Part shown: piece by piece, positions 13,219 to 25,200 of the stretch
How the letters are laid out: every line of letters begins with the position of its first letter
Numbering within the stretch: the first letter of the stretch is position 1
Source: Trema orientale
Taxonomy: Eukaryota > Streptophyta > Magnoliopsida > Rosales > Cannabaceae
DNA: 64,000 nucleotides
Direction of reading: 5' to 3'
NCBI GenBank assembly: GCA_002914845.1
Contig: JXTC01000304.1
Span: 293,308 to 357,307 of the forward strand
Position numbers and translations under genes: made by a program
The notes under the pieces: model-generated
Told to the model about the DNA's origin: nothing
The model's database searches: none
The model's input: only the letters and a program-made list of their open reading frames with translations

Positions 13219-13294
13219 AATGTGATCATCGTTTTAAAAACGTAGTAATCTCACAGAAGTCTTCTCACTTGCATATATATATATATGTAAATAT

Positions 13295-13537
13295 GGGCAC
13301 TAATCCAGTAGGTTTTTTTTTTTTTTTTACCTATGCATAGGTATCAATTTGGCCAATGAAAATTTATCATGCACATTTTTTTATTATAAAAAATAAGAGA
13401 GAAATAGCATTAATGATGCACGTCTTTTCATGTACCTCATTATAACCATTGGATCACCATTAAATGATGATCCAACAGCTAAAAAAAAAATACTCACACA
13501 TAGGTAAAAAAAAAATACCTATTGGATTGGCAACCTA
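13295..13537 (+). mobile_element. TA-tract MITE, copy A
   Basis: First of five related copies. It begins GGGCACTAATCCAGTAGG and ends TTGGCAACCTA, with inverted terminal arms of about 40-45 bp that include ACCTATGCATAGGT near one end and its inverse-like form near the other. An internal dyad around 13450-13475 contains ATTAAATGATGATCC. Both flanks are (TA)n tracts, so the target duplication cannot be told from the tract. Confidence 0.75.
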
Positions 13538-14632
13538 TATATATATATATGTATTAGTGAAGGGCATCGTATTTACGAGAGCTGGCAAGTTTTTCGTTTG
13601 ATTATACAAACACCACGTTATTCTCAATGATGTAGTCAATAACTATAAAGAAAAACCCTCTAATGAAATTTTGTTTGTAGGGATATGTCGAAAGAAGGCT
13701 ATATCCGTACACACATGTAAGTTCCTAACCATGAGGCAGAATCATGTAATACATGAGTCACATTTACAAATTTGCATTATTTTTATTCCAATCACTGTTT
13801 TACTTCAATTCATCCTTGCGTTTAATTTTTTTTTTTCTTTTTTGATATAAACGAGCTCCTAGAGAATATAATTACTCAAAGCAAATGAGTTTCAATTACA
13901 ATACAAACATAAGGACTATAATTTTAAACTCCTTAAAGAAAGAAGAAGAAAAGTGGTTCACAAACACAAACTAAAAGCAAGATGTGTGGATTACTATAAT
14001 TCTTCAAGAGAAAACATAATAATGACTACTAGTAAATCATTGCTTTCAACACTAGCTCCTGGACTGCGTTATTGGCATGGTAGACTATATGATTCTGATA
14101 CCAATTGAGATTCACGCTCGTTGAAAAGGAAAAATAACTCGTCCACTTAATAGATCTGAATCAAAGAAAAAATCTCATATTTAAGATCTGATAAATAGAC
14201 TTAAATACAGACAAAATGTGATATTAAATCAGATCTGGATTTGGATTTATCCACACAAAATATGATACTAAACCATATCTAGATCTGGACTTATTAGAAA
14301 ACTAAAGAAAACTGAAAGAAAACTCTCATCCCTGAGAGAGGTCAGGAATAGAGAACAAGGAGGAGAAGGAAGAGAGGGAAGATAAGGAGAGTGAGGAGGG
14401 GAGGCTGGAGAAGAAAAAGAGAAGGCTCCTTCTCCAGCCTCTCTGTGAGGAGCAGCAAGAAGTTTTTTGTTCTCTTTTTTCTTTTTTAGAGAAAATCGAT
14501 AGAGATAGAGAGAGAAAGACCTAGGTGAACTATTAGCACCTTGACTCAATTGAGTTTTACATTTAATTCCTTAAGTGTTCTAGTTTACTAAATAGAATTT
14601 TCATATGAAAATCATACCTACCTTTTTTTTTG
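13538..14632. other. Intergenic DNA, no gene seen
   Basis: AT-rich with GA/CT-rich segments (about 14330-14420 and 14495-14520). The frame at 14268-14549 (-) is a translation of these purine runs. Confidence 0.45.
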
Positions 14633-14954
14633 AATAAAAAAAAGGGGAGGAGAGGGCAACCAGAGTTAGAAGTGACTATAGGAGCTTCTAACTCTGTTAA
14701 CGAGAATGTTCGCTGAGGACCCTTTAGGCGGGTCTTAACCTGTCGTGAGATGGAGTTCATCACCCTATTCCTACCGAATATAGTTGCTCGTAAAACATGC
14801 ATGTGGTGTAGATGTGGGCACTTTATATCTGACCCTAGACTAGCAGGAAACAAGCCTTCACATTTAAAACTCCCGAAAAAGCTATCTCGGATTCGAAACC
14901 ATGACCTCTACCTTCACTAACCACCACCTTACCATAAAACCACCCTACTCGGTG
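14633..14954 (-). repeat. Possible tRNA-derived SINE
   Basis: On the minus strand the segment opens with GTGGTGGTTAGTG, resembling an A box, followed by GGTTTCGAATCCG at about 14887-14902, resembling a B box. It ends in a T-rich run near 14633, as many plant SINEs do. I did not find a clear target duplication, and LTR-derived DNA is an alternative. Confidence 0.4.
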
Positions 14955-15586
14955 ATCATCTTGTACTTAGTTTGTAAGTGTGCATATCATAAATCACATT
15001 CTATGGATATATAACACGCACGCAGAAAATTAAAATCGACATATATGTCCAAACAATTCTTTCCCCATATGGACTCATACATAAATATGAGAAATTGCTT
15101 TCCTATTAATTTGTTGTCTTCTGCCTGATCTGGTTAGAAGCAGGGTACTAACATTTCGTATACGTAAAAGAGAAGAATTAGTTGATTTTCGATTGAATCT
15201 GTCTCTTTAGTTTCGATATTATTTACAAACAAGGCATGTGCTAATTATAAGCGTACATATTGTATGATGATAAATGTAAATGGACAAATATCATGAGGGC
15301 GCTCTAAAAAATGCGTTGTGCTCGAAATAGACAGATTTTTTTCCCCACTAAAAGTCTCGACGCTATTTTTTATTTTTATTATATATATATATATTATGGT
15401 ATTCTAGATTACAAATAGAGCAGGGTAGTGTTTGAATTGTTGCTAATAAAAGGGGGGCAAAACCCTAGAGAAATGGATCACTTGCAATTGTAGTGGGTCC
15501 AATACTAGCTTTCCATGAAAATGAAGTTCCAATGCGAGAAGTGTGTCGTTTTGGAATATATTATCTATATACATATGCCTTAAAAG

Positions 15587-15635
<49 letters not shown>

Positions 15636-16409
15636 GCACACAAAGAAAAAAAAACAATAAGATGCATCATTTTCACCATTATTAACCTATTAATTTTGAT
15701 AATACACAAAATTAATATTGCCCAATTAAGATGGATTTATCATGACGATAAAACATCCAAAATATTATTCCAATTTTACAATGTAATATTTAGCAATTTT
15801 ATTAATGTAGTATGCAATTTATAGAGAGGGGATAAAATGAAAAAAAAAAAAAAATAAGGGTGGGGGAAGTGAAAAGACAAGTCAAATGTCAAATCGGGGG
15901 TCTTTGAAATCATAAGACAGTCAGTGGGTTGTGCTGTCAATCCAAGGGATTTGATTTTCTTTTTTTTCTTTTTTTCTTCTTTCTTTCAATTTGGGGGCAA
16001 AACAACAGCTTCGTTCTCTCTCTCTCTCTTTTAACGAAACCATACAAAAGAAAGAAACAGTTGTTTGATCTTTTCTTTCTTTCTTGATGGTTCATTCATG
16101 ATCACCATGATCACACGTGCCAAGTCTTGTCTCACGTGTAGGCTACTGGACCCTAATTAAATAAAACTTGGGGGGTTCGTTGGCACCAGTCCCAATATGT
16201 GAATCTTGAACCCCCTAGACCCAGCCGACACACTTTCCTATGCCCCCCTCCTTGGCCCCACCCACTCCCTTGTTATATACTTCTGTCTTTTTTATTCCAA
16301 TCCACACTTAATTGCCCCCACTTCTTCCATTTGTCTAATTTCTTTGCCACAATGTTAAGACCTAAAACATTTTCCTTCTTTTGGGGAGCTAATATGCTTT
16401 CTCTCTATA
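14955..16409. other. Intergenic DNA with a long TA microsatellite
   Basis: Contains a pure (TA)n tract at about 15591-15633 and CT-rich stretches near 16015-16030. No gene recognised; the 16199-16471 frame runs into the next MITE. Confidence 0.45.
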
Positions 16410-16643
16410 TAGTTGTCAATTTAACAGGTATCCTTTTTTTACTATGTGTATGTCTTTTTTTTAACAGTTAGATTATCGTATAAAAGTGATCCAATAATTA
16501 TAATAAATTGCATAAAAGATGTGTATAAAAGACGTGTATCATTAATGCTATTTTTTTTTATTTTTTATTTTTAAAAAATATACATGATAAATTTTCTTAT
16601 GTATAGGTAAAAAAAAATATATATGTCTACTGAATTAGTGCCT
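16410..16643 (-). mobile_element. TA-tract MITE, copy E (reverse, diverged)
   Basis: Reverse-oriented and more diverged relative of the element at 13295: AGTTGTCAATTTAACAGGTA at its left matches the inverse of the usual right end, and CTACTGAATTAGTGCC at its right matches the inverse of the usual left end. It is again bordered by TA repeats. The lower similarity suggests an older insertion than copies A-C. Confidence 0.6.
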
Positions 16644-18237
16644 ATATATATTATAGTTCGATTGTTTTTTGCCCTGTGAAAAAAGAAGTATAAAGGTATA
16701 GCACAATGTATCCAAATTATCTTAGAGTAATTTAGCGTACTTCTTCATATTATATCGATTTTTTTTACAGAATTGATTGCGGTGGTTGTTATTCCAAAGT
16801 TCAATGCTTATATCATGGAATTTATAATAATTGGCTATATGAGTTTGAACAATGAAGTATTACATGAGTTAGTATGTCATTAATAGATAGTACTATAATA
16901 ATGTTACATAATTAATATAGCACAATTTGACACTCTAAAATTTGGATAGTTTCCTATAAAAAAATAAATAAATTTGGATAGTTATTTTGTTAGCAATGAT
17001 ATTTAGTAGATTTATTGTTTAATATTAAGACATTGAAAAGTACTCTATCTTTCAATTGTTTACCTTTCAATTGTTGGAAGCATATTCCCCTATTTATTTT
17101 GAGTGTCATTTGTATTTTCTTTCAAGTTCTTGTTCTACTTATCAAAACTAGCTACTATATATATGTACATTCTTTTTTCAAGAACAATTTCTTTTCCACT
17201 AATTATTTGTCTATAATTCAAACCGGTCTCCTGATCATTAAAACGTGAAGAATACTGTGCCATGCATACATACTATTTTAAACTATTAATTAGTTGTGCA
17301 ATTCACTTCAACAGGGTTTTGCTTCTTGTGACCACAATTAAGTCTTAATTATTTTATAGATAGCTCTATGAATCAAATTTCACAGAATCTCCGCTTTGAA
17401 TACATCAAAGATAGAGTCACATGTCTTGGCTGTTGATCCTCTTCGTTAATTATAACACTGAATAAACAGGACAGAAAACAAAATCCCGTATACCATACTT
17501 TAACATAATTAACATATATATAAACCTTATAATTAGTGGTGAATTAAATTGTATAGATAATTCAAGTTCTAGATAAAAACAAATAAATTAAACAATTAAT
17601 AGAATATTTTCGATTTGTCGTCATATAAGCTTAAAATAACATTTCGCTATTACATGCTACATCATGAGGATTTAGGATATCAGAGAGAGATGACCGTCTT
17701 TTTAGTCCATAATGATATCATTAAAGTAGTGGCACATAAATTTAGCTTATCAGGGAACGAAATCTGTAACAAAAGTTCTGAAATAGTTTTATATTGCAGA
17801 GAAAAGGATCAAGCTAAGTACCAACATGTTTGAACAACATATTAATAGAAATCAATTATCATTTAGCATAACATTTACCATTTTAATTATTTAATATTAC
17901 CAAGAATGAGAATAACGCCGGTTTCCATTTGAATATCAAATACATGGGTGAATTAATATTAGGGCTTGTTTGACCATATTTATATATGTTATGTGTTTTT
18001 TAAAGTGAAAAGAAGGGTGAAGACTTTTTCAAACATGTTTGAGAAAATATCTATAATCTATTCTCCACTTAAAAGGGAAAAACACACATTTTCAATCAAG
18101 TCCAAACAAGTTCTCTCTAACTGGATATAAGTGATACACTTTGTGCTCACAAATAAAATCATACAAACCGATCATAACTATACTTATTGAAAGGAATAAT
18201 TTAAATTTCCGCTAGCTAAGTTAATTATTTCATAAGA
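16644..18237. other. AT-rich intergenic DNA
   Basis: No gene recognised. Segment 17961-18113 begins GGGCTTGTTTGACC and ends GTCCAAACAAGTTC, an imperfect inverted pair suggesting a further small MITE, but no target duplication was found. Confidence 0.45.
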
Positions 18238-18240
18238 TAC

Positions 18241-18573
18241 CACTACCACAAAAAAAATTCACCATTTAGTGATAACGTTTTAGTAACTGTAATTTGTTTT
18301 TAACTAAAATTGATATTAAGTCATAATTAAAAATTTCTTGTGATTAAAAGATAACATTTAGCCACAAATTATCACTAATGTTTAGTCACAACCTTTTATA
18401 TTTAGTAATGAAATTGAGTACATTTAGTCACAATAAATTACATTTTTGTGACTAAAATTTTCAGTCACAAACTTTTTACTGACTATATAATGATGATGAC
18501 ATTTTTTTATTCACAAGTTTTTCATTTTCGTCACAATTTTTCTTATGACTAAAACTGGAGTGTTTTTGTAGTG
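18241..18573. mobile_element. CACTA-type MITE
   Basis: The 333 bp element begins CACTACCACAAAAAAAA and ends TTTTTGTAGTG, the inverse of CACTACAAAAA. It is flanked by the 3 bp duplication TAC (18238-18240 and 18574-18576). The CACTA terminus with a 3 bp duplication is diagnostic of the En/Spm (CACTA) superfamily. The interior holds many subterminal-like TTAGTCACAA/TTGTGACTAAA words in both orientations. There is no coding capacity. Confidence 0.85.
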
Positions 18574-18576
18574 TAC

Positions 18577-19940
18577 ATATGAAGTTGCTTATCATATATA
18601 CACACATCTATATGGTTTATTGCAAGGCACAAGCCATATATAATGTCGTACCTGTGTACTACCTTATCGTTCCAACAAAATAGTTTTGCTCAATAAAACC
18701 TTCAATTTTGTCCATAATTATTTTGTGGTTCCTAATGGGGGGAGGTGGAATTAATAAACAGGAGAATAATATTTGACATCAACCATAACAACCATTTGCA
18801 TTAATAATACACTAAATTTAGGGTGGCATAATTCGAAGTCATGTTGACTTGGTTCTGAGGTACTTATGAGATTACCGATCTAAATCATACACGTTTTGTC
18901 CACGAGGTAAACTCTGGGGTGTTTAGTACTAATGGATGGTGGCTAGAAAGTGATTAGAGTGTAGTCCTCTAAACTCCTAAAGTTATTATTAATGGACCAG
19001 TAAGAAGAAAGAGGAAAAAAAAGGTGGAGAATTTATTCATTTTTTTTCCCCTTGAAAATAAAATGGCATCTTTACTATGTAGTGCATCTTAAATTGTCCT
19101 TTACTTTTGGAAGCTACACACCTTCTTCTTCTAGTTGTTTGTTTTAATTTCCCCTTTACATTTATTGCATGAACCATTAGGGCAATTTGACAAACAAAAA
19201 GAAAGGGAAAAAAGATATATGCTTTATATAAAAACAAACACAAAATAAATAAAAATTTTCTTAATTATTAGAGGATGGTTTATTTGAAGCTTTGGGTGAA
19301 TAAATAAAGGGTGTATATAGAGATGGAGGTTCGTGTATTCAGAGGTATGGTATATACTCCTGAATAAATAAATTGTTTATATATATATATACCTCGAATA
19401 ATCACTCTCGGTCTCGGGACTAATTTGAACTTGTCGAGGTTGATGATCAACTGTACTATGCACATGAACATAGGTGGGTATATGGAGAACATATATGTTT
19501 AGTTGACATAACTAATAACAATAACTGTTGTATGTTTTGATAATCTTACATATTCACCATTAATTCCCTCTTTTTATTAGCCCCACTATTTTACTCTTTT
19601 TTTTTTTTGGACGATATTGGGGTAAAAATTAAGGTCAGTTTTTTTTGTTAGACACACATCAACTAAATCAAGATAACTAATTAGTAGTGTTGGTTATTAA
19701 TGGCGAGACATGCTGGGTTATCACTAATCATACACATATGTCAAATATCAACATATTTTCCTATTCTTAATTAATTAATTAATTAAATTTTCCCCACCCT
19801 CCTCCCATCATTTTCTCCCCCTTTCCCATCTCCCCATTTAAACTAATAATAATAATCAATCTATTACTTTATTTATTCATTTTATTTTATTTAGATTTCT
19901 TTTTTAAATACCTCAGCCGCCCAGAACAGCCACCCAAATT

Positions 19941-19981
<41 letters not shown>

Positions 19982-20279
19982 ATATCTATCTACACCCACA
20001 TTACTCCATTGAGACAAAGAATCTCATAAAAACAACACCACCAGTACTTTCTTCTTCTTCTTCTTCTTCATCTGTCAAAACCAAAATCACTAAAATTAAA
20101 AAATAAAAATAAAAATGAACCCATTAATCTTTAGTATAAGTTGATCCTCAAAACCCCTTTTCTTCCTATCTCAATCCATCTCTGTTTTTTTTTTTTTTTC
20201 AATAAAAAAAAATTAGAAAAATTGCTAAGAACACCACCAATTATTATTAGAGCGCACACACAAGCACACACCCAAAAAG
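18577..20279. other. Upstream region and leader of the BOP-like gene
   Basis: Just before the gene lie a pure CT tract (about 19941-19978) and a TTC repeat (about 20050-20068), typical of plant 5' leaders. I cannot place a TATA box or start site with confidence. The frames at 19037-19243 and 19280-19492 (-) look spurious. Confidence 0.5.
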
Positions 20280-22615
20280 ATGAGCAGCCTAGAAGACTCG
20301 CTGCGATCCCTGTCGTTGGATTACCTCAACCTCTTAATCAACGGCCAAGCCTTCAGTGACGTCACGTTCAGCGTGGAGGGGCGGTTGGTCCACGCCCACC
20401 GGTGCATCTTGGCGGCTCGGAGCCTCTTCTTCAGGAAATTCTTTTGTGGGCCGGACCCACCAAGCCCGTCCTCTTCCGGGCTCGACCCGATTGGAACTGG
20501 GTCGAGGTCATCGGCTGGTGGGTCGGGTCACGGGCGCGGGGCGGGTGGCGCGGCGGCGGTGATACCGGTGAACTCGGTTGGGTACGAGGTGTTCTTGTTG
20601 CTGCTCCAGTTCTTGTACAGTGGACAAGTGTCTATAGTGCCTCAGAAGCATGAGCCCAGGCCCAATTGCGGTGAGAGAGGCTGTTGGCACACGCATTGCA
20701 CCTCAGCCGTTGATCTCGCCCTTGAAACCCTCTCCGCCGCTAGATCCTTCGGCGTTGAACAGCTCGCATTGCTCACTCAGGTCCCTTTTAAATAATTTTC
20801 TTCAAATTTTCTCACTTTTTTCTTAAATGAGTTTTGGGAATTTTGGACAAATTAGTTACTGGGTTTTGATTTTGGGAAGTGGGATTAGATTTTATTTTAT
20901 TTTTATTTTTGAGTTCGGGTTTTTACTCTTTGATTTTTCACTTAAGTCCTTACAATTGGTTTTGTTTTTTGGGAATCCCCATTATCTAATGGTGAAGTGG
21001 GTGAAGCTTTTGTTTTGTTCCAAAAAATTCTAGTGCTTTCAACAGCAAATTTGGTTCCATATTATTAGTATTATTATTCCATTTTCTCTTACTTATGTTC
21101 TTTTTAGGGTGGTTAAAATGTTTTTAGGGGAAGTAAAATGGAGTTGGGTCTTTGTGTTTATATATGTATATGTATACATGTATGCACATTTTGATTTAAT
21201 TTCCTTTACCATATTGAATTTTCTTATTTTCTTTCTTCAATTGGTCATTCTTGATATCTTTTTATGAACATCCCTTGACTTGCTAAATTTAGATCTTAAT
21301 AGCCGGTCTTGTCTTCAACAGTAAGAAAACCAAATCTTTCTCAAAATTCACTTTCCTCATTTGGATTTTAGACCCCAAAAGAAACAATCTGAAAAACAAA
21401 ACGACTTCTACTACGGCTGACACTAATACTCGCAAACACATTATTTTTTTTCTAATAATATATATATATATTTTTTCTTTTCTTTAAAAAAAACATCCCA
21501 TCAAAATTTTTTCCTTTCTTCTTAAATGCTATATCTTAATAATGCAATCCCAATTACCAATTTGTCCTTTTGACAAATATTTTCCCCCCCTTTTTTTTGG
21601 GTCACAGAAGCAATTGGCAAGCATGGTTGAAAAGGCTTCAATCGAAGATGTAATGAAAGTGCTACTAGCTTCAAGAAAGCAAGACATGCACCAACTTTGG
21701 ACAACTTGTTCCCACCTCGTCGCCAAATCCGGCCTTCCCCCGGAAATTCTCGCGAAACACCTCCCGATAGACGTCGTCGCCAAGATCGAAGAGCTCCGCC
21801 TAAAGTCCTCCGTCGCTCGCCGCTCCCTAATCCCCGGCCACCACCATCACCACCACCACCACCACCACCACGATCTCGGCGCAGCGGCCGATCTCGAAGA
21901 CCAGAAAATTCGACGAATGAGGCGGGCCCTAGACTCCTCCGACGTCGAACTAGTCAAGCTCATGGTAATGGGAGAAGGCCTAAACCTAGACGAGGCATTG
22001 GCATTGCATTACGCCGTCGAGAATTGTAGCCGCGAAGTAGTCAAGGCCTTACTAGAGCTCGGAGCCGCCGATGTCAACTACCCGGCCGGTCCAGCAGGCA
22101 AAACCCCGCTTCACATTGCGGCCGAAATGGTGTCCCCGGACATGGTTGCGGTCCTACTCGACCACCACGCCGACCCGAATGTCCGAACCATCGACGGGAT
22201 CACCCCACTCGACGTGCTCCGAACCCTAACTTCGGATTTCCTCTTCAAGGGTGCAGTGCCGGGGCTCACTCACATCGAGCCGAACAAGCTCAGGCTTTGC
22301 CTGGAGCTTGTTCAGTCGGCTGCCCTAGTTCTCTCGCGAGAAGAAGGCAACACGAGCAACGACAACAACAACAATAACAACAATCCTTCGTCCACGGCTA
22401 TATATCCGCCCATGAGTGACGATCATAGTAGTAGTGGTAACAGTGGGAATATTGCTAACCTCAATCTGGACTCGAGGTTGGTTTATCTTAATCTTGGAGC
22501 CAATCAAATGGGGTCGAGAATGGACGGTGATGATGATAGCGGCCACAATAGCCAGAGGGATCATCATCAAGCCATGAACCCAGCAATGTATCATCACCAC
22601 TCTCATGACTACTGA
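20280..22615 (+). CDS. BOP: BLADE-ON-PETIOLE / NBCL-type BTB-ankyrin co-regulator
   Basis: Two exons, 20280-20780 and 21608-22615, joined in phase 0 by a GT-AG intron, give 502 residues; Arabidopsis BOP proteins are slightly shorter. The order is BTB/POZ (about 25-120, split by a Gly/Ser-rich insert at 58-92), an NPR1-type C2HC zinc-finger pattern C130-C135-H137-C140, a helical region, ankyrin repeats (about 270-375) with GKTPLHIAAE and GITPLDVLRT, and a C-terminal region with LVYLNLGA and His-rich ends. Known family members are NPR1-like nuclear and cytoplasmic co-factors that lack DNA binding, work with TGA bZIP factors and set lateral-organ boundaries, leaf or stipule shape and abscission. 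The start lies after a CT/TTC-rich leader and matches the family N-terminus MSSLEDSLRSLSLDYLNLL. An 11-His run occupies residues 245-255. Whether it is closer to BOP1 or BOP2 cannot be judged here. Confidence 0.96.
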
Positions 22616-24302
22616 ACTCAGCTCTTATTATATATCATTATTAATCGTAGTCTTATTATTATCATATTATTAAATTTCTATATATAAAATATTTATAACT
22701 TTTTCTCTATTTTTATTATATATTCTCTTGGAGATATAATGTGAAAATGGAGTAAGGGTTCATTATGAAATTTGCTTCTCAACGAGGTTTATTGGATTAA
22801 TATTATCTTTTTTTTTTTTTTTGTGCTTATTACTAGTTACTACTACTCTGTGTTCTTGGGTAGGTGTTTTGTGATTGGTTGTAGGCTTTTGTTTTCAATC
22901 ATGATCGTATGAAACGTCGCAGTTTCATTGGAGATAGAGATACAGACGAGACAAGGAGAATCTGAGTTTCTTGGTCTGAGGGTCCATGATGGACGAGAGA
23001 GAGAGAGACGCAGGTCAATCTTTTCTTTCATATAAACCTTTCCCTTTGGCCTGTCAAGTCCTTCAATTTTGTTGTTTGTATTTATTGATTTTTGCATCTA
23101 AAAATTATGGTCTACCTATTGTGTCCCTTCTATATTTTTTCTCATATATAATACATATAAATCATAAATCAATGTGAGTATATATAACATATGATTTTTA
23201 AAATGTTTGTCTCCGCTAGCTAATTTTTAGTCTATATATTATGCTATGTGTATTTATAAATTTGAAGAATTTTGTTTGGATATGGTTATGGAGAACTTAT
23301 TAATTCATACTGAAATGAGGCAAATGAGCTGTCTATTGCCGCTTCTTGTCCTGTTATTTTTTAAAAAAAATTGTGGACAAAATAATAATAATTAATGGGC
23401 TTTTTTCTGGAGAAAACTATAATTGATTGGCTATGGTTTTGTGTTAATTATTTTAATTGGTGGAGGAAGAGAATTTATGGCTATGGACAAATTGATTGGT
23501 TGTCTTGCATGAATGCTACAATTGAGTGTGACTAGACACGACAGATTAAATTATAATGGTATATATCTAAATCTAGATTCCCTCCATGTAATCCTCTTTT
23601 TTGTCCCCCTGGCCTTATTGGTCGGGGCTTTTTTTTTTCGTTATTATATGTTTACTCAACAATAAAGAACAGCTATAAAAACCCTAGGCTTTTTCAAAGT
23701 TACTTGTGTCTGTAAACCTATTTTGGGCATGTGTGCCTTGCTTCATGAAAAATATTCTTGATTTATTTCCTCGGCATTTTATTTTTTCGAACGAAATTTT
23801 GTTATTACTCTCTCTCTTTTCGTTGAGATATCTAAACAAGAGAAATATATATGATATATATCACTAGAGAAGGAAATATGATCATTTTTTAATCTTTATG
23901 CACAACACAATGTGGGATCCATATCTATAGATCTTTTATATGCATGCATGGGAGTTTAAGTTAGTGGAATATTTCAGTTCTATACAGGTTTTATGTTGTA
24001 GTCTATGTTCGTTTATTTACGGGTCATGTTTTAAAGTAAGGCAAAAGCTTAGTGTATATTCGATCCCTTATTTGTTTCTGTGAAATGAGATTATATGCAC
24101 AATATATAACGTACATATGTTACGTTAATGTTTTGTATAATTGTTATTGATAAGATGACATATTAGCTATTACTTTTAGTCGACCAATGGTTATTAACTG
24201 ATCTTTTATTTGCTTTGTAATGGAAGGCCGCGAACCATTTTTCTTGATATTATATATCGATTTGTGTAGCATCAAAATTCGTTATTAAAGCTGAAATGTC
24301 TA
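22616..24302. other. Downstream of BOP, no gene seen
   Basis: AT-rich DNA with short GA microsatellites (22994-23009) and T-runs. No gene or bounded repeat recognised. Confidence 0.45.
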
Positions 24303-24428
24303 GGGTGTACATATATTGTTGATTGCACAATAATTAAGACTACAATGATACGTAATGTATATAGTGGGTGTACATATATGGTTGATTGCACAATAATTAA
24401 GACTACAATGATACGTAATGTATATAGT
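24303..24428. repeat. 63 bp tandem duplication
   Basis: Two adjacent copies (24303-24365 and 24366-24428) start GGGTGTACATATAT and end AATGTATATAGT. They differ at only one base that I see, so the duplication is recent. Nothing coding is involved. Confidence 0.9.
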
Positions 24429-24906
24429 TAATGTTATAAAATCTCATGATTAAAACTCATCTAAACTATCTAGATGTCGCAAGAAAAAATGAAAGTGCCC
24501 CTTGAAACTTGGGAGGTGGTGTCCTCATAAGGTAAGCATAAGGGGACTCTTAAGCTTTTATGCCGTGATAGATATTTTTTTGTGGCAATAGTTAATTCTT
24601 GTAGATATATCCAAATTTTCATAGTGTATATGTTTCGACTGATTGCTGGCATGTCTTCTTAGAGCTCCAATATATATGTTATCAATGCAGCTTTTCTAAA
24701 ACGTGTTCGTCCTTATTTAAACAATAATCGCTATTTGGATATTGTTTAAAATTAACAACATATGTATATACGTACACGGAATATATAATTTGAACTAGCT
24801 AGTTCGAAATTATGGCTCTGTTTTTTTGTCTTTTATAATTTCGTGGTTACTATATATAGTAGACACTATCACTCTTGCTAATTATATCAATATCAGCAAA
24901 ATCTAA

Positions 24907-25197
24907 GGCTCCGTTTGGTACTTGGATTTTTAGAGAAAAAGAAAAAAAATTTCAAGGGATTTTATTTTCTCTTGTTTGGATTGAAATAAAAAATGATAGA
25001 AATCTTTTTCATGAAAAGCAAAAATTTGATTTGATGTTATTATTTTAGTATATAAAATGTTGACACATAAATTAATAAAAGCAAAAGTGTAAAAGTAAAA
25101 TTCTATGAACTTTTAGGAAAAATATTTTCCTTTTTCTTTTTCTATAATTTTTTTCTTGTAATTTTTTTCCCTTCAAATCCGGGTTCCAAACGAAGCC
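24907..25197. mobile_element. Tourist-like (PIF/Harbinger) MITE
   Basis: The 291 bp element begins GGCTCCGTTTGGTAC and ends with the imperfect inverse GTTCCAAACGAAGCC. It is flanked by the 3 bp duplication TAA (24904-24906 and 25198-25200). A TAA duplication with GGCNCCGTTTGG-like ends fits Tourist MITEs mobilised by PIF/Harbinger transposases. There is no coding capacity. Confidence 0.75.
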
Positions 25198-25200
25198 TAA

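Noticed and set aside
14268-14549. 93-codon minus-strand frame rich in Ser/Pro/Lys
   Set aside because: It is the translation of a GA/CT-rich tract.
16199-16471. 90-codon plus-strand frame with hydrophobic stretches
   Set aside because: Composition is explained by CT- and T-rich DNA, and its end runs into a MITE.
17961-18113. MITE with GGGCTTGTTTG ends
   Set aside because: The ends look inverted, but no target duplication could be matched, so it was not listed as its own element.
20356-22606. Several frames overlapping the BOP-like gene in other frames and on the minus strand
   Set aside because: They are shadows of the GC-rich BOP exons, which match the family from end to end.
24303-24428. 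Short CRISPR-like repeat pair
   Set aside because: Two directly adjacent units without spacers in a plant nuclear genome; a simple tandem duplication.
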